60,152 nt of DNA, from the NCBI GenBank assembly GCA_964392085.1, contig CAYMOV010000008.1, forward strand, positions 1-60,152, read 5' to 3'. The DNA is from CAYMOV01 sp964392085 (lineage in GTDB: Bacteria > Oederibacteriota > Muellerivitia > Muellerivitales > Muellerivitaceae). A program made the translations under genes and the position numbers. Positions 7,627 to 16,387 of this stretch are shown here, one piece after another; the stretch's first letter is position 1; each line of letters begins with the position of its first letter. Under the pieces are notes generated by a model, which saw nothing but the letters and a program-made list of their open reading frames with translations, did not search any database and was not told the DNA's origin.

Positions 7627-8661
7627 TCAATGACCCGCGGCTTGGAAGAGCCACTGGCAGCAGGCCGCGATCAGGGCCGCCGCCGGGATGGTCAAGAACC
7701 AGGCCCAAACGATCCGCCCCGCCACGCCCCAGCGCACCGAGGAAAAGGACGTCGTGGATCCCACCCCCACGATGGCCCCCGTGATGGTGTGGGTCGTGGA
7801 GACCGGGATGCCGAAGGCCGAGGCCACAAAGATGGAACTGGCCCCGGCGAATTCGGCGCAGAACCCGCCCACGGGCTTGAGCTTGGTGATCTTTTGGCCC
7901 ATGGTCTTCACGATGCGCCAGCCCCCCATGAGGGTCCCCAAGGCGATGGCGGCCTGGCAACTGAGGATGATCCACCAGGCGATCTGGGTCCCGGGGGTCC
8001 CGTCGGGACCGGGACGGAACGCCCAATGGGTGTAATCCCCCGCCACGAGGAGCGCCACGATGATGCCCATGGTTTTCTGGGCGTCGTTCAGGCCGTGGGA
8101 CAGCGAATAAATCGCCGCCGAAAAGAGCTGCATCACCCGGAACAGGCTGTCCACCGAGGCCGGGGTGAACCTCCGGAAGATCCAAAGCACCGCCACCATG
8201 AAGATGTACCCCAGGATAAGGCCCAAGATCGGGGCCACGAAGATGAAGATGATGGTCTTCTGGAAGCCGGACCAGATGAGGGCCTTCGTCCCGGCGTGCA
8301 CCAGGGCCGCGCCGCCGAAGCCGCCGATCAAGGCGTGCGAGGACGAGGTCGGCAGGCCCACCCACCAGGTCAGGAGGTCCCACACGATGGCCCCGACCAG
8401 GGCCGAGAGGATCACCCACACCGTGATCATGGAGGTTTCCACCATGCCCTTGCCGATGGTGTTGGCCACGTGGGTGCCGAAGCCGAAGGCCGCCACGAAA
8501 TTGAAGAAGGCGGCCCAGATCACGGCCTTTCCCGGGCTCAGGACCCGGGTGGACACCACCGTGGCGATGGAGTTCGCCGCGTCGTGGAACCCGTTGATGA
8601 AATCGAAGATGAGGGCCGACAGGATGATGCCGGCGATGAGGGTGAAGGGGACCGGGGTCAT
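7627..8661 (-). CDS. pit: Inorganic phosphate transporter, Pit family
   Basis: Low-affinity, ion-coupled phosphate (or metal-phosphate) uptake permease in the inner membrane, 344 residues and about ten hydrophobic segments. Both inverted PHO4 repeats show their signatures: DFINGFHDAANSIAT near residue 20 and SHGLNDAQKTMG near residue 190. A GIPVSTTHTITGAI segment lies in the second half and GLPTSSSHALIGG in the first. It follows a DUF47 gene by nine bases, the usual pairing in which the DUF47 protein modulates Pit activity. Confidence 0.95.
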   Translation of the reverse strand: MTPVPFTLIAGIILSALIFDFINGFHDAANSIATVVSTRVLSPGKAVIWAAFFNFVAAFGFGTHVANTIGKGMVETSMITVWVILSALVGAIVWDLLTWWVGLPTSSSHALIGGFGGAALVHAGTKALIWSGFQKTIIFIFVAPILGLILGYIFMVAVLWIFRRFTPASVDSLFRVMQLFSAAIYSLSHGLNDAQKTMGIIVALLVAGDYTHWAFRPGPDGTPGTQIAWWIILSCQAAIALGTLMGGWRIVKTMGQKITKLKPVGGFCAEFAGASSIFVASAFGIPVSTTHTITGAIVGVGSTTSFSSVRWGVAGRIVWAWFLTIPAAALIAACCQWLFQAAGH

Positions 8662-8670
8662 GGTTATCCC

Positions 8671-9297
8671 TCAGGCGTTCTCGAGGACGACGCCCTCGAT
8701 CACGTTGGCCACGTCCTCGCACCTGTCGATGGCGGTCTCAATGGACTCGTAGATCTCCTTCCAGACCAGGACCTCGATGGCGTCCGTTGAGTTCTTGAAC
8801 AGGTCGGCCACCGCGGCGTCCCGGAGGGCGTCCCCGTCGTTCTCGAGCTTGTTGATCTCTATGCAGGCCGCCATGATGTCCTTGGCGTGCTTCATGTTGC
8901 GCAGGCCGGTCACGGCCTTTTGGACCTGCTTCGTGGAGGCCAGGAGCACCCGGGCCAGGCCGACCAGGTCCTTGCGGGGGGACTTGATGCCGTACAGCAG
9001 CATCCGGCGGCTGGCGCCGTCCATCAGGTCCACCACGTCGTCCAGGCTGGAGACCAAGTTGTGGATCTGCTCCCGGTCGATCGGGGTGATGAAGGTCTTG
9101 TGGAGCATCTCCATGGCCCGATGGGTGACCTCATCGGCCTGGTGCTCCACGTTTTGGATCCGGGACACCTTCGCGGGGGCATCCTCAAAATTTTCCAATA
9201 GTTCAACCAACAACTGGGCGGCCTCGATATTCAACTTGGCGTGCTCGTCGAAAACGTCGAAAAAACCCATTTCTTTCGGGATGAAGAAGTCGAACAA
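8671..9297 (-). CDS. DUF47/PhoU-like regulator of Pit
   Basis: Cytosolic all-helical PhoU-fold protein of 208 residues. The region EHQADEVTHRAMEMLHKTFITPIDREQIHNL is typical of the family (YkaA/Pit accessory protein). I chose a TTG start (MFDFFIPKEMGFF) because GGAGG lies six bases upstream and family members begin this way. An ATG at 9336 would add 13 unusual residues. It is co-transcribed with pit. The upstream region contains CTGTCAT (9367-9373, minus strand) and CTGTAAC (9348-9354), each like half of a Pho box, although the 19-base spacing is not standard. Confidence 0.9.
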   Translation of the reverse strand: MFDFFIPKEMGFFDVFDEHAKLNIEAAQLLVELLENFEDAPAKVSRIQNVEHQADEVTHRAMEMLHKTFITPIDREQIHNLVSSLDDVVDLMDGASRRMLLYGIKSPRKDLVGLARVLLASTKQVQKAVTGLRNMKHAKDIMAACIEINKLENDGDALRDAAVADLFKNSTDAIEVLVWKEIYESIETAIDRCEDVANVIEGVVLENA

Positions 9298-9435
9298 GGG
9301 GGTCCTCCAGGGGAAAAGTGGGCCTGTGGGGGGCATGTCGCGGGGAGGTTACAGACCGCGGGAAGGATGACAGATGGCGCCAAAACCGTCAACCCGTAAA
9401 AAACCGGGGCGCCCCCGGACTGTCGGGAGAACGGC

Positions 9436-10296
9436 CTAGGGCGGGCCGAGGGTGAAGCGTATATGGAGCAGGTAGTCCCCCAGGTCCACCATGGTGGGCC
9501 CCGGAACCGTCCATTCATTCTTGGTCAAAAAATAGATCCGCCCCCCCCGAACCGCCCGGAGGGACCCCCATTTTTTCCAAAGCTTTTCATAGGCCCGCAC
9601 GGCCCCGGGCCCGTTTTCATCCGGCGTCACCGTTTGGAAGATCACGTCGGGGTCGAGGCGCAACAGTTCCTCCCGGGAAAACGGCAGGAAAGGCTGGGAA
9701 CTGTCGGCCAGGATATTCCGGTATCCGGTCCGCTCCAGGATTTCATTCAGGTAGGATCCCCCGCCCGCGGCCACCATTTGGGATAGGGTCCCGGTCTCGG
9801 TTCCCGCCAGGAACAGGGCGGTGGGTTGCGGGCCCGGGGGCGGCTTCAACGCCTGGAGCCTTTTCTCGAAACGCCGCTTGGCCTGTTGGGCCTCCTTTTC
9901 CATTCCCAGCGCCTTCCCGATATCGTCGTAGGCCGTCAAAAGGTCGGAGATTTTGGAGTTATCGCGCACCATGACGTTGAGTCCCTGGCGCCTCAGGATT
10001 GAAAGGACCGGGCCGAAAAAAGGCAACGCCAAAACCAGGTCGGGTTTCAGGCGGACGATCGTTTCCACGCTGGGATTCAGGAAGCCCCCCACCTTGGGCT
10101 TCAAGCGGGCCTCGGGGGGATAACGGCAGAAATCAGTGACCCCCACCAACCGGTCCCCGGCCCCGATGTCGAAGACGACTTGGGTGAAATGGGGGGAAAG
10201 CGAAACCACACGGAGGGCCGGCGGGACCGCGAGGACGGGAGTCCAAGCCGCGAAAAGGAAGGCGAAGGTGGGCGCCCAGGAACGAAAGGGCCTCAT
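9436..10296 (-). CDS. Periplasmic metal-chelate (BtuF/FecB-like) binding protein
   Basis: Predicted exported substrate-binding protein, 286 residues, with an N-terminal hydrophobic signal (about 1-24). Two helical-backbone binding lobes contain VVSLSPHFTQVVFDIGAGDRLVG and ETIVRLKPDLVLA, as in the BtuF/periplasmic_binding_2 family for cobalamin, heme or ferric chelates. No permease or ATPase gene is adjacent, so it must use a transporter encoded elsewhere or have a different role. The ATG overlaps the stop of the upstream redoxin-like gene (ATGA), so the two are coupled. The substrate is unknown. Confidence 0.85.
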   Translation of the reverse strand: MRPFRSWAPTFAFLFAAWTPVLAVPPALRVVSLSPHFTQVVFDIGAGDRLVGVTDFCRYPPEARLKPKVGGFLNPSVETIVRLKPDLVLALPFFGPVLSILRRQGLNVMVRDNSKISDLLTAYDDIGKALGMEKEAQQAKRRFEKRLQALKPPPGPQPTALFLAGTETGTLSQMVAAGGGSYLNEILERTGYRNILADSSQPFLPFSREELLRLDPDVIFQTVTPDENGPGAVRAYEKLWKKWGSLRAVRGGRIYFLTKNEWTVPGPTMVDLGDYLLHIRFTLGPP

Positions 10297-10868
10297 GGGG
10301 CCTTCGACGGGATCGGATGCAGCCTGAGCCAATCCAGCAGGTCCCCATCCGAGGGGATATCCACGGGGCTATGGCCCACGTATTTATAAACGATCCTTCG
10401 GTTCGGGGCGACGATGATGACCGCCGGTTTGGAGATGTCCTTCCCCTCATGGCCCTGGGGCTGGACGGCGCCGTAGGCGCCGATGACGTCGAGGTTGCTG
10501 TCGCGCAAAAGCGGGAAAGGGAATTTCCAGGACGCCGTGAAATCCGCGCTGTCCTGCTGGCTGTCCACGCTGATGCCGGCGATCGTGGCCTTCAGGGCCA
10601 GGAACTGGGGATAGTCCCTTTTCAAGTTGAGGAGTTGGTTCATGCAGGCGCTGCACCACTGGCCCCGGTAAAGGATCTGGATGAGGTACCAACCGGGCTG
10701 GATGTCCGTGAGTTTCAACGTTCGCCCGGAGGAATCCGGAAGGGACCAAACATAAGCCTCATCCCCCACCGCTAAGCCTCCCGGTTTGGAAGGCGCGGGG
10801 GGTTGGCAGGCGCAAAGGCCCAGGGCCAATGCCAGGAGGAGATAAACAGGGGCTCGAAGGGTTTTCAT
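10293..10868 (-). CDS. Thioredoxin-fold (redoxin/AhpC-TSA) lipoprotein
   Basis: Exported lipoprotein of 191 residues: signal peptide with lipobox LCAC (lipidated C21), then a peroxiredoxin/TlpA-like domain. The active-site segment RGQWCSACMNQL has a redox pair C72/C75, and SVDSQQD and SKPAVIIVAPNRRIVYKYVG follow the AhpC/TSA pattern. The CxxC spacing favours a thiol-disulfide role over a one-Cys peroxidase. It is coupled to a chelate-binding protein, which hints at redox handling of a metal or heme ligand in the periplasm. That link is inference. Confidence 0.8.
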   Translation of the reverse strand: MKTLRAPVYLLLALALGLCACQPPAPSKPGGLAVGDEAYVWSLPDSSGRTLKLTDIQPGWYLIQILYRGQWCSACMNQLLNLKRDYPQFLALKATIAGISVDSQQDSADFTASWKFPFPLLRDSNLDVIGAYGAVQPQGHEGKDISKPAVIIVAPNRRIVYKYVGHSPVDIPSDGDLLDWLRLHPIPSKAP

Positions 10869-10952
10869 GGCCCGATTTTAACGGAGCCCGCCTCGGATGC
10901 CAACCCGCATGGGAGGATTGCCTCCAAACGCCGAAAGGGGTCTAATCCCACC

Positions 10953-12062
10953 ATGCGGATCCTCCTCGCCCCGGACAAATTCAAGGGAACGTTCTCCGCC
11001 CGCCAGGTTTGCGACGGGTTGGGACAGGCCCTGGCGAAGTTTCATCCCCGGGTCCTGCTGGAGACTTGTCCCCTCGCCGATGGCGGTGAGGGCACCCTGG
11101 ACGCTTTCCAAGACGCCGGGGTGGTGATCGAGACCCTGGATACCCAGGACGCATTGGGCCGCCCCAGGACCGCTCGCCTGGGACGCCTGAACATCGGCGG
11201 TCGAACCCTCCGGGTGGCGGAGAGCGCCGAATGCCTGGGTCTTTCACTCATCCTTCCCTCCCAGCGTGCCCCGCTTCAATCGTCCTCCTTCGGTTTGGGG
11301 CGACTCCTTCGGTCTTCCGATCCACAAGTCCCGCAAAACTGGATCGTCGGCCTCGGGGGGACCGCCACCCTGGACGGCGGGCTGGGTTTTCTCCAAGCCC
11401 TCGGCGCCCAATTCGAAACTTCCCTGGGAAGATTGGATGCCCCGGCTACGGCCGTTGCCCTGGGATCCATCCGGGGGGCGGATCTATCGCGAGCGAAGCG
11501 GCTCTTTTCCCCCGGGAACCTCACAGCCTGGTGCGACGTCCTTTCGCCCTTGCTGGGCCCCACGGGCGCCGTGGGGCTTTACGGACGCCAAAAGGGTTTG
11601 AAGCCCTCCGAATCCGAGGGGATGGAAAAGGCCCTGGGATCCTTCGCGGGCGTCCTGGAAAGGGCCTGTGGGCGGTCCCTCCGGGTCCTTCCCGGCTCCG
11701 GGGCGGCTGGGGGGTTGGGGATGGCCCTCGCGGCCTTGGGCGGGGATTTGGTCTCCGGATTCTGGGGTTTGGCGGGAGTCTTGGACCTGGAACTGAAGAT
11801 CCGCGGTTGCGACGTCGTCTTAACCGGCGAGGGGCGTTTGGACCGCTCCACCCGGGAAGGCAAGGCCCCCTGGGGAGTCCTTCAGATGGCTCGTCGGCTC
11901 CGGAAGCCCTGTTTCATCTTGGTCGGCTCCCTCGAGGGTCCCGACCCCGCTTGGGACGGTGTCCTGAAACTCCAGGCCGGGGACGGCCAACCCGATTGGG
12001 AGTCGGCTGCCCGTGATTTTTTTAAGTCGGTCCAATCCCTTCCGGGCCATCCCCGGGCATAA
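10953..12062 (+). CDS. glxK: Glycerate kinase, GlxK/GarK type
   Basis: Phosphorylates D-glycerate to 2-phosphoglycerate (type I kinases) in the cytosol. The 369-residue protein starts MRILLAPDKFKGT, the hallmark N-terminus of the family. It contains CPLADGGEGTLDAF, GLGGTATLDGGLGFLQALG and GAAGGLGMALAAL, and ends with TGEGRLDRST, all in the expected order. The nearest ribosome site is weak. A longer frame from 10803 would overlap the divergent redoxin gene and is rejected. It stands alone between divergent and convergent genes. Confidence 0.93.
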   Translation: MRILLAPDKFKGTFSARQVCDGLGQALAKFHPRVLLETCPLADGGEGTLDAFQDAGVVIETLDTQDALGRPRTARLGRLNIGGRTLRVAESAECLGLSLILPSQRAPLQSSSFGLGRLLRSSDPQVPQNWIVGLGGTATLDGGLGFLQALGAQFETSLGRLDAPATAVALGSIRGADLSRAKRLFSPGNLTAWCDVLSPLLGPTGAVGLYGRQKGLKPSESEGMEKALGSFAGVLERACGRSLRVLPGSGAAGGLGMALAALGGDLVSGFWGLAGVLDLELKIRGCDVVLTGEGRLDRSTREGKAPWGVLQMARRLRKPCFILVGSLEGPDPAWDGVLKLQAGDGQPDWESAARDFFKSVQSLPGHPRA

Positions 12063-12067
12063 AAAAA

Positions 12068-12091
12068 GGGCGGACCCTTCCGGGTCCGCCC
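12068..12091 (-). terminator. Terminator of the yceI-like gene
   Basis: Perfect 10-bp stem GGGCGGACCC/GGGTCCGCCC with loop TTCC. On the minus strand seven T residues follow, 20 bases past the stop of the YceI gene. The T run coincides with the end of the convergent glycerate kinase gene. Confidence 0.9.
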
Positions 12092-12110
12092 TGACCGCGT
12101 AAACGACCGT

Positions 12111-12722
12111 TTACTTCTTGTCGTCATCCGCCTTCTTGACCACGCCCTCGATATCCAGCTCCAGTTTCACCCGGTCGGACACCACGGCGCCGCCGTTATC
12201 CAGCACCTTGTTGAATTTCACGCCGAAGTCCTGGCGGTTGATCTCCGTGGTGGCCGTGAAGGCCACGCGCTGTCCCATCATCTTGTCCGTCACCGCGCCG
12301 GAGTATTCCACGTCGAGCACCACGGGCTTGGTGACGCCGTGGAGGGTCAGGTTCCCCGTCAGTTGGAACTTCCCGTCCTTCATGGCCGAGGCTTTCTTGG
12401 CCGTGAACTTGGCCGTCGGGTACTTGTCGACCTCGAAGAAATCAGCGCTCTTGAGGTGGGTATCCCGCCGGTCATTCTGGGTGTCCACGCTGGTGGTGTC
12501 GATCGACACATCCACCTGGTCGCCTTTGGGGTTCTTCTCGTCGAAGCTGAAATTCCCCTCGAACTTGTCGAACTTGCCCATCACCGTGCTGATGCCCAGG
12601 TGCTTCACCTTGAAAAGGATGTTGCTGTGGACTGGGTCGATCTGGTATTCCGCCGCCCGCCCGCGACCCGTCGTCCCCAACGCCAAGACCAGTCCCAAGG
12701 CCAAAACCGCCGTCTTACGCAT
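12111..12722 (-). CDS. YceI-family periplasmic lipid-binding-like protein
   Basis: Secreted 203-residue protein with a signal peptide (cleavage near GRAAEYQ) and one YceI lipocalin-like barrel. Family landmarks are YQIDPVHSNILFKVKHLGIS near the N-terminus, FEGNFSFDE, the SADFFEVDKYP block and GNLTLHGVTKPV. YceI proteins bind polyisoprenoid or quinone-like lipids; the function in most bacteria is unclear. The ATG is preceded by GGAGG at five bases. Single gene with its own terminator. Confidence 0.92.
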   Translation of the reverse strand: MRKTAVLALGLVLALGTTGRGRAAEYQIDPVHSNILFKVKHLGISTVMGKFDKFEGNFSFDEKNPKGDQVDVSIDTTSVDTQNDRRDTHLKSADFFEVDKYPTAKFTAKKASAMKDGKFQLTGNLTLHGVTKPVVLDVEYSGAVTDKMMGQRVAFTATTEINRQDFGVKFNKVLDNGGAVVSDRVKLELDIEGVVKKADDDKK

Positions 12723-12854
12723 GACCACCTCCGTAAAATTTGATGAATGGAAGGGTTAAGTTAGGACCATTCCCCCTGGATTTAAAGTACCCCGCCGACG
12801 GGGCCTTGGTTCCCGCCGGGAGCCCCTTTAATGGGTTTTGGGGGGGCCGAATCA

Positions 12855-12886
12855 AAAAGGCCTTCCGGTTACCCGGAAGGCCTTTT
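12855..12886. terminator. Terminator downstream of ccsA
   Basis: A 14-bp perfect stem AAAAGGCCTTCCGG with its complement and a four-base loop, with A and T runs on both sides, so it can act in both directions. It lies 14 bases after the ccsA stop. Confidence 0.88.
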
Positions 12887-12899
12887 AATCAGGTCCTTT

Positions 12900-14546
12900 T
12901 CAGGCCTTGGGGGCGCCCTTGACCCGGAAGGCCACCGAGGCCAAGACCAGCGCGTCCAGGACCACGAAAGCGATCATGTATTTGGTCCCGCCGACCGAGA
13001 AGCCGTAGCTGTGCAGGCCCGCCCCCAGGACGAAATTGACCCCGTACCAGGCCATGAGCACGCCCAGGAAGGCCGTCACCACCCCTACGATGAACCCGAA
13101 ATCCCGGAGCCACCCCGAGAGGCGGCCGTGGAGCACCGCGATGTAGCCCAGGAGGGCGATGAGGGCCCAGGTCTCCTTCGGGTCCCAGCCCCAGAAGCGG
13201 CCCCAGGAGTAGTTGGCCCAAACGCCCCCCAGGATGGTCCCGGCGGCCAGCAGAACGACCCCCACCTGCACGGCGCGGTAGGCCCAAAGCGTGGATTTCT
13301 TGACGCGGTCGATGTCGCGGCGGTCCGTCGCGAAGATCCACATGGCCCCGTGCGCCAGCATCCAGGACAGGAGGAAAGCCGCGTAGCCGAGGGTGATGGT
13401 CAGGACGTGGATGGTCAACCAGTAGTTGCTCCGGAGCACCGGTTCCAGGGGATGGATCCCGGGGTCCAGGACGCCGGTGGTGGCGTCCGCCACGATGAAG
13501 CCGATCACCCCGATGATGGCGCCCGCCAGGGCGAAGGTCCGGTTCTTGTAGACCGCCTCGAAGACGATCGCGAACACCGCCGCGCCGAAGATCACCCAGA
13601 TCAGGGACTCGTACATGTTGGTGACCGGTGGCCGTCCCGAGATGAGGCCGCGCAAGACGAACCCGTAGATCGCCAACCCCAGCCCGCCCAAGTAAAACGC
13701 CCAACCCCCGAGGTACGCCCAACGGGCGCCGGATACCGCCGATATCCCGATCAAGAGCGCGGCCAGGAGGAAAAGGATCCAGGTGTTCTGGAAGGGTTGG
13801 AGGTGGTTGTAATGGACTTCCAGGTCGATCTTTTTCTGGTCGGGGTAATTCTTCCCGCCGATCTGGGCCAAGAGGTCCTTCAGGCGCCGGGTGGCTCCCG
13901 CGTAACCCGGCAGGTTCCCCTGCATATAGCTTTGGAGCGTGTCGCTCAAGGCGCTCATGACCTGGCGCGGCAGGGCGGGAGCCTCCCCCGCTTTCGGTTC
14001 CGGCGAGGGGAACAGCTGGAGGTCCCCCAGGGAAATCCACCCGCCGTTCTCGCCGTGGGGAATCGCCACCATGACCAAGGCCGCGCCGGACTTGATATCC
14101 CTGTACATTTGGACCCGATCCACGACCTGGAGGGCTTCCTTTTGGGCGTCGTTCAAGTCCTTCTTTTCCTGCTGTTTCTTATAGGCGTCCTCGGCGTAGG
14201 GCATGAAGCCCTCATGCTTCAACAGCCAATTCGCGGAAACGTAACGGTCCCCCGGGGGGACCCCCAGGAGGGTCCGGAGGGAGGGCTCCCCGATCACGAT
14301 CATTTTTTCATCGTCATGCTTGTCCGGGTAGGCCATCCAATCCACCAGGGTCTCGAGGGCCCTACGCTTGCCCCAGGTCTCGCGGCCCGTGATGAACCTC
14401 ACGGATTCGCGCGCGAAGGTGTCGAGGGGCTTGAGGCGTCCCGCGGCCTGGATGGGGATGGATTCCAGGGCCGTTTGGTCGAAGGTTTGGGTGAAGCCCG
14501 GCAAGGCCACCGCCAGCAGGAACAGGGTGAGTCCAAAACGTTTCAT
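12900..14546 (-). CDS. ccsA: Cytochrome c biogenesis protein CcsA (System II heme handling), with long N-terminal domain
   Basis: Inner-membrane component that, with ResB, delivers heme to apocytochromes c outside the membrane. 548 residues: a signal-like segment, a roughly 230-residue extracytoplasmic region starting AAGRLKPLDTFARESVRF (typical of fused CcsA forms), then about eight membrane segments. The heme-binding WWD motif WGRFWGWDPKETW is at 448-460, and histidines occur in NYWLTIHVLTITLGY and GLHSYGF. The ATG at 14546 follows GGGAG. The gene lies downstream of resB, separated by a 98-bp-period repeat. It would serve the octaheme and fused cytochromes encoded in this window. Confidence 0.93.
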   Translation of the reverse strand: MKRFGLTLFLLAVALPGFTQTFDQTALESIPIQAAGRLKPLDTFARESVRFITGRETWGKRRALETLVDWMAYPDKHDDEKMIVIGEPSLRTLLGVPPGDRYVSANWLLKHEGFMPYAEDAYKKQQEKKDLNDAQKEALQVVDRVQMYRDIKSGAALVMVAIPHGENGGWISLGDLQLFPSPEPKAGEAPALPRQVMSALSDTLQSYMQGNLPGYAGATRRLKDLLAQIGGKNYPDQKKIDLEVHYNHLQPFQNTWILFLLAALLIGISAVSGARWAYLGGWAFYLGGLGLAIYGFVLRGLISGRPPVTNMYESLIWVIFGAAVFAIVFEAVYKNRTFALAGAIIGVIGFIVADATTGVLDPGIHPLEPVLRSNYWLTIHVLTITLGYAAFLLSWMLAHGAMWIFATDRRDIDRVKKSTLWAYRAVQVGVVLLAAGTILGGVWANYSWGRFWGWDPKETWALIALLGYIAVLHGRLSGWLRDFGFIVGVVTAFLGVLMAWYGVNFVLGAGLHSYGFSVGGTKYMIAFVVLDALVLASVAFRVKGAPKA

Positions 14547-14681
14547 GTCGTCTCCCTCAAAAGGTGTTGGCCATTGTTGGTTCGGCCAGGCTTCCAAATC
14601 AAGCCCGGCCCCCGGATGTATCGAAGGGGCCCAAAACGATTGGGTTCGGGATCAACTTCGACGAGGGGTCTCATCTTGCGT

Positions 14682-14849
14682 CTCAGCCTCGCCCCGCAGG
14701 CTGGGCTGGGGTCGTCGCCGTTTGGGTAGGCTTCGCCGAAGGCGTCTTCACCCGTCCCCTTGGGACGGGCGCCCAACTGCTCAGCCTCGCCCCGTAGGCT
14801 CGGCTGGGGTCGCAACGGTCTGCATTTGCTTCACCGAAGGCGACTTCCT
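14682..14849. repeat. Degenerate tandem repeat, period 98, covering the 3' end of resB
   Basis: Two copies of about 70 bases (14682-14751 and 14780-14849) are roughly 80 percent identical by eye. Both begin CTCAGCCTCGCCCCG. The second copy contains the resB stop codon and last codons; the first lies in the spacer before ccsA. Between them is a perfect 8-bp hairpin (CCCGTCCC/GGGACGGG, 14751-14769). It looks like local duplication of the gene end. Confidence 0.65.
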
Positions 14850-16244
14850 CCAGGTGTACATCAGGAGGATGCCCAGGATGAGCACGATGGACCCGCCGTA
14901 TTTCAGGATGATCCCGGGGTCCCTCGCCACCGAGAAAACCGAGACGAAGGTGCCGTCCCCGTTCGGCGAGTAGCTGGCCTGGTAGATGGTGAAGCCCCGG
15001 TGCTGGAGGGGCTCGTTCATGCTGATGGTCACGTCCCGGTCCACGTTCTTTTCCGGGTCCACCAGTTTCACGTCACTGGCGTAGGAGGCGGCCTTCTGCG
15101 TTCCCGGGTCGAAACCCATCTTGAATTTCTTGAGGCGGAGGGCGAAGGGGAGGTGCAACTGCTCGGGGCCGTAGGCCAAGACGAAGGGTTTGCCGTCGAG
15201 GACCAGGTTGGACTGCCCCTGCCAGGGGATCCAGCCTTCCAGCGATTCGGGGGGGCGGTCGAGCTTGTAGCGGACCGCCGGGACCGGATCCTGGCCCCGG
15301 GCGAAGGCCAGGGGCCGGTAATCCTCCGAGGGGACCGCGGCGGGCTTGGACTCCAACACCGTGAGGTCCATGTCGATCCAACCGGTCGGATAGGGCACCC
15401 CGGGCTTCTCGACCTTCTGGAGGGGCTGAAGTTCGCCCTTGAACTTGGTTTGGAACCTCAGCGATCCGTCCTTGGCGCGGCCGAGGACCAACCCGTTGCG
15501 TTCCACGGCTTGGAGGATGCGGTTGAAATTTTGGTCCTCCACGAAATAAAGCTGGGCGGGACCCAGGTCGAGGCGCGAATGCTCGGGGTTGCCCAGGAAC
15601 AGCCAGGTGTCCTGGTCCACGAAGGAACTCTTCAGGCGCACATGGACCGCGGGCCAGGAGTCCCCACCGGCCTTGGCCGGAGCCGCCGAAAGGACCTTCT
15701 CGGAGTTCTCCAGGTAACCGTCGAAGGAAAGGAAACCGCCCCCATCGAGGTGGATCAACACCGGATGGTCGGGCGAAGGGTTCCGGAAACGGAATTGGGC
15801 CGGTACTTTCTCCTCGGGTCCATGGGCCCATTGGTAATAAAGGAAGGGTTTGTTTTCCTGGACCGTAGCCCCCACTTCCCCCTCGGCCAAGGCCATTTGT
15901 CCGTCCAAACCCGTGGTCTGGGTGATGAGGCTCCCCAAGAGGATGAGGATGATCCCGGCATGGGTGGTGACGAACCCTGTGTGGTATTTCTTCCAGGGCC
16001 ACCGCGACAGGGCGGAGGCCATGACGTTCAGCACCAGGAAAAGGAGGATGATCGAAAACCAGCCGGTCCCATAGACGTAACGCTTGGCCACCGCGGCCGT
16101 GTATCGGGACTCCACAATGGTCCCGGTGGCCAAGACCAGGGCCAGGACCACGATCAGGAAAACGGCCAATTTAAGGGAAGACAGGAAACGGAATAGGGGG
16201 TTGTTTTTGAAGGTCAAGTTAGGCTCCACGAGGGGATGGGGCAC
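14781..16244 (-). CDS. resB: ResB/Ccs1-family cytochrome c biogenesis protein
   Basis: System II partner of CcsA, thought to hold apocytochrome and help transfer heme. 487 residues: N-terminal membrane segments (LKLAVFLIVVLALVLATGTIVESRYTA and a pair near 55-75), the family landmark HTGFVTTHAGIILILLGSLITQ, a large periplasmic domain, and a final membrane segment near 450-467. The C-terminal tail after WRKSP is encoded by a duplicated DNA repeat. A GTG start is used; other GTG codons a few residues on are possible. It precedes ccsA on the same strand. Confidence 0.9.
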   Translation of the reverse strand: MPHPLVEPNLTFKNNPLFRFLSSLKLAVFLIVVLALVLATGTIVESRYTAAVAKRYVYGTGWFSIILLFLVLNVMASALSRWPWKKYHTGFVTTHAGIILILLGSLITQTTGLDGQMALAEGEVGATVQENKPFLYYQWAHGPEEKVPAQFRFRNPSPDHPVLIHLDGGGFLSFDGYLENSEKVLSAAPAKAGGDSWPAVHVRLKSSFVDQDTWLFLGNPEHSRLDLGPAQLYFVEDQNFNRILQAVERNGLVLGRAKDGSLRFQTKFKGELQPLQKVEKPGVPYPTGWIDMDLTVLESKPAAVPSEDYRPLAFARGQDPVPAVRYKLDRPPESLEGWIPWQGQSNLVLDGKPFVLAYGPEQLHLPFALRLKKFKMGFDPGTQKAASYASDVKLVDPEKNVDRDVTISMNEPLQHRGFTIYQASYSPNGDGTFVSVFSVARDPGIILKYGGSIVLILGILLMYTWRKSPSVKQMQTVATPAEPTGRG

Positions 16245-16387
16245 ATCTTAAAGTGCCTGAAGGGCGGAAGCAAGGCGGCATGTGGTTTCCATTCCCCTCC
16301 CGACTCCCCATCATTTGACCGGGGTTTCGGGCGTCGGTTCCTGGATTCATCGCAAAGTCCCCGGCCCGCCGGAAAGGGCGGGCAAAG

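Noticed and set aside
12831..14729. Plus-strand frame of 632 codons opposite ccsA
   Set aside because: Antisense to a gene with a clear WWD heme motif; composition and lack of motifs mark it as a shadow.
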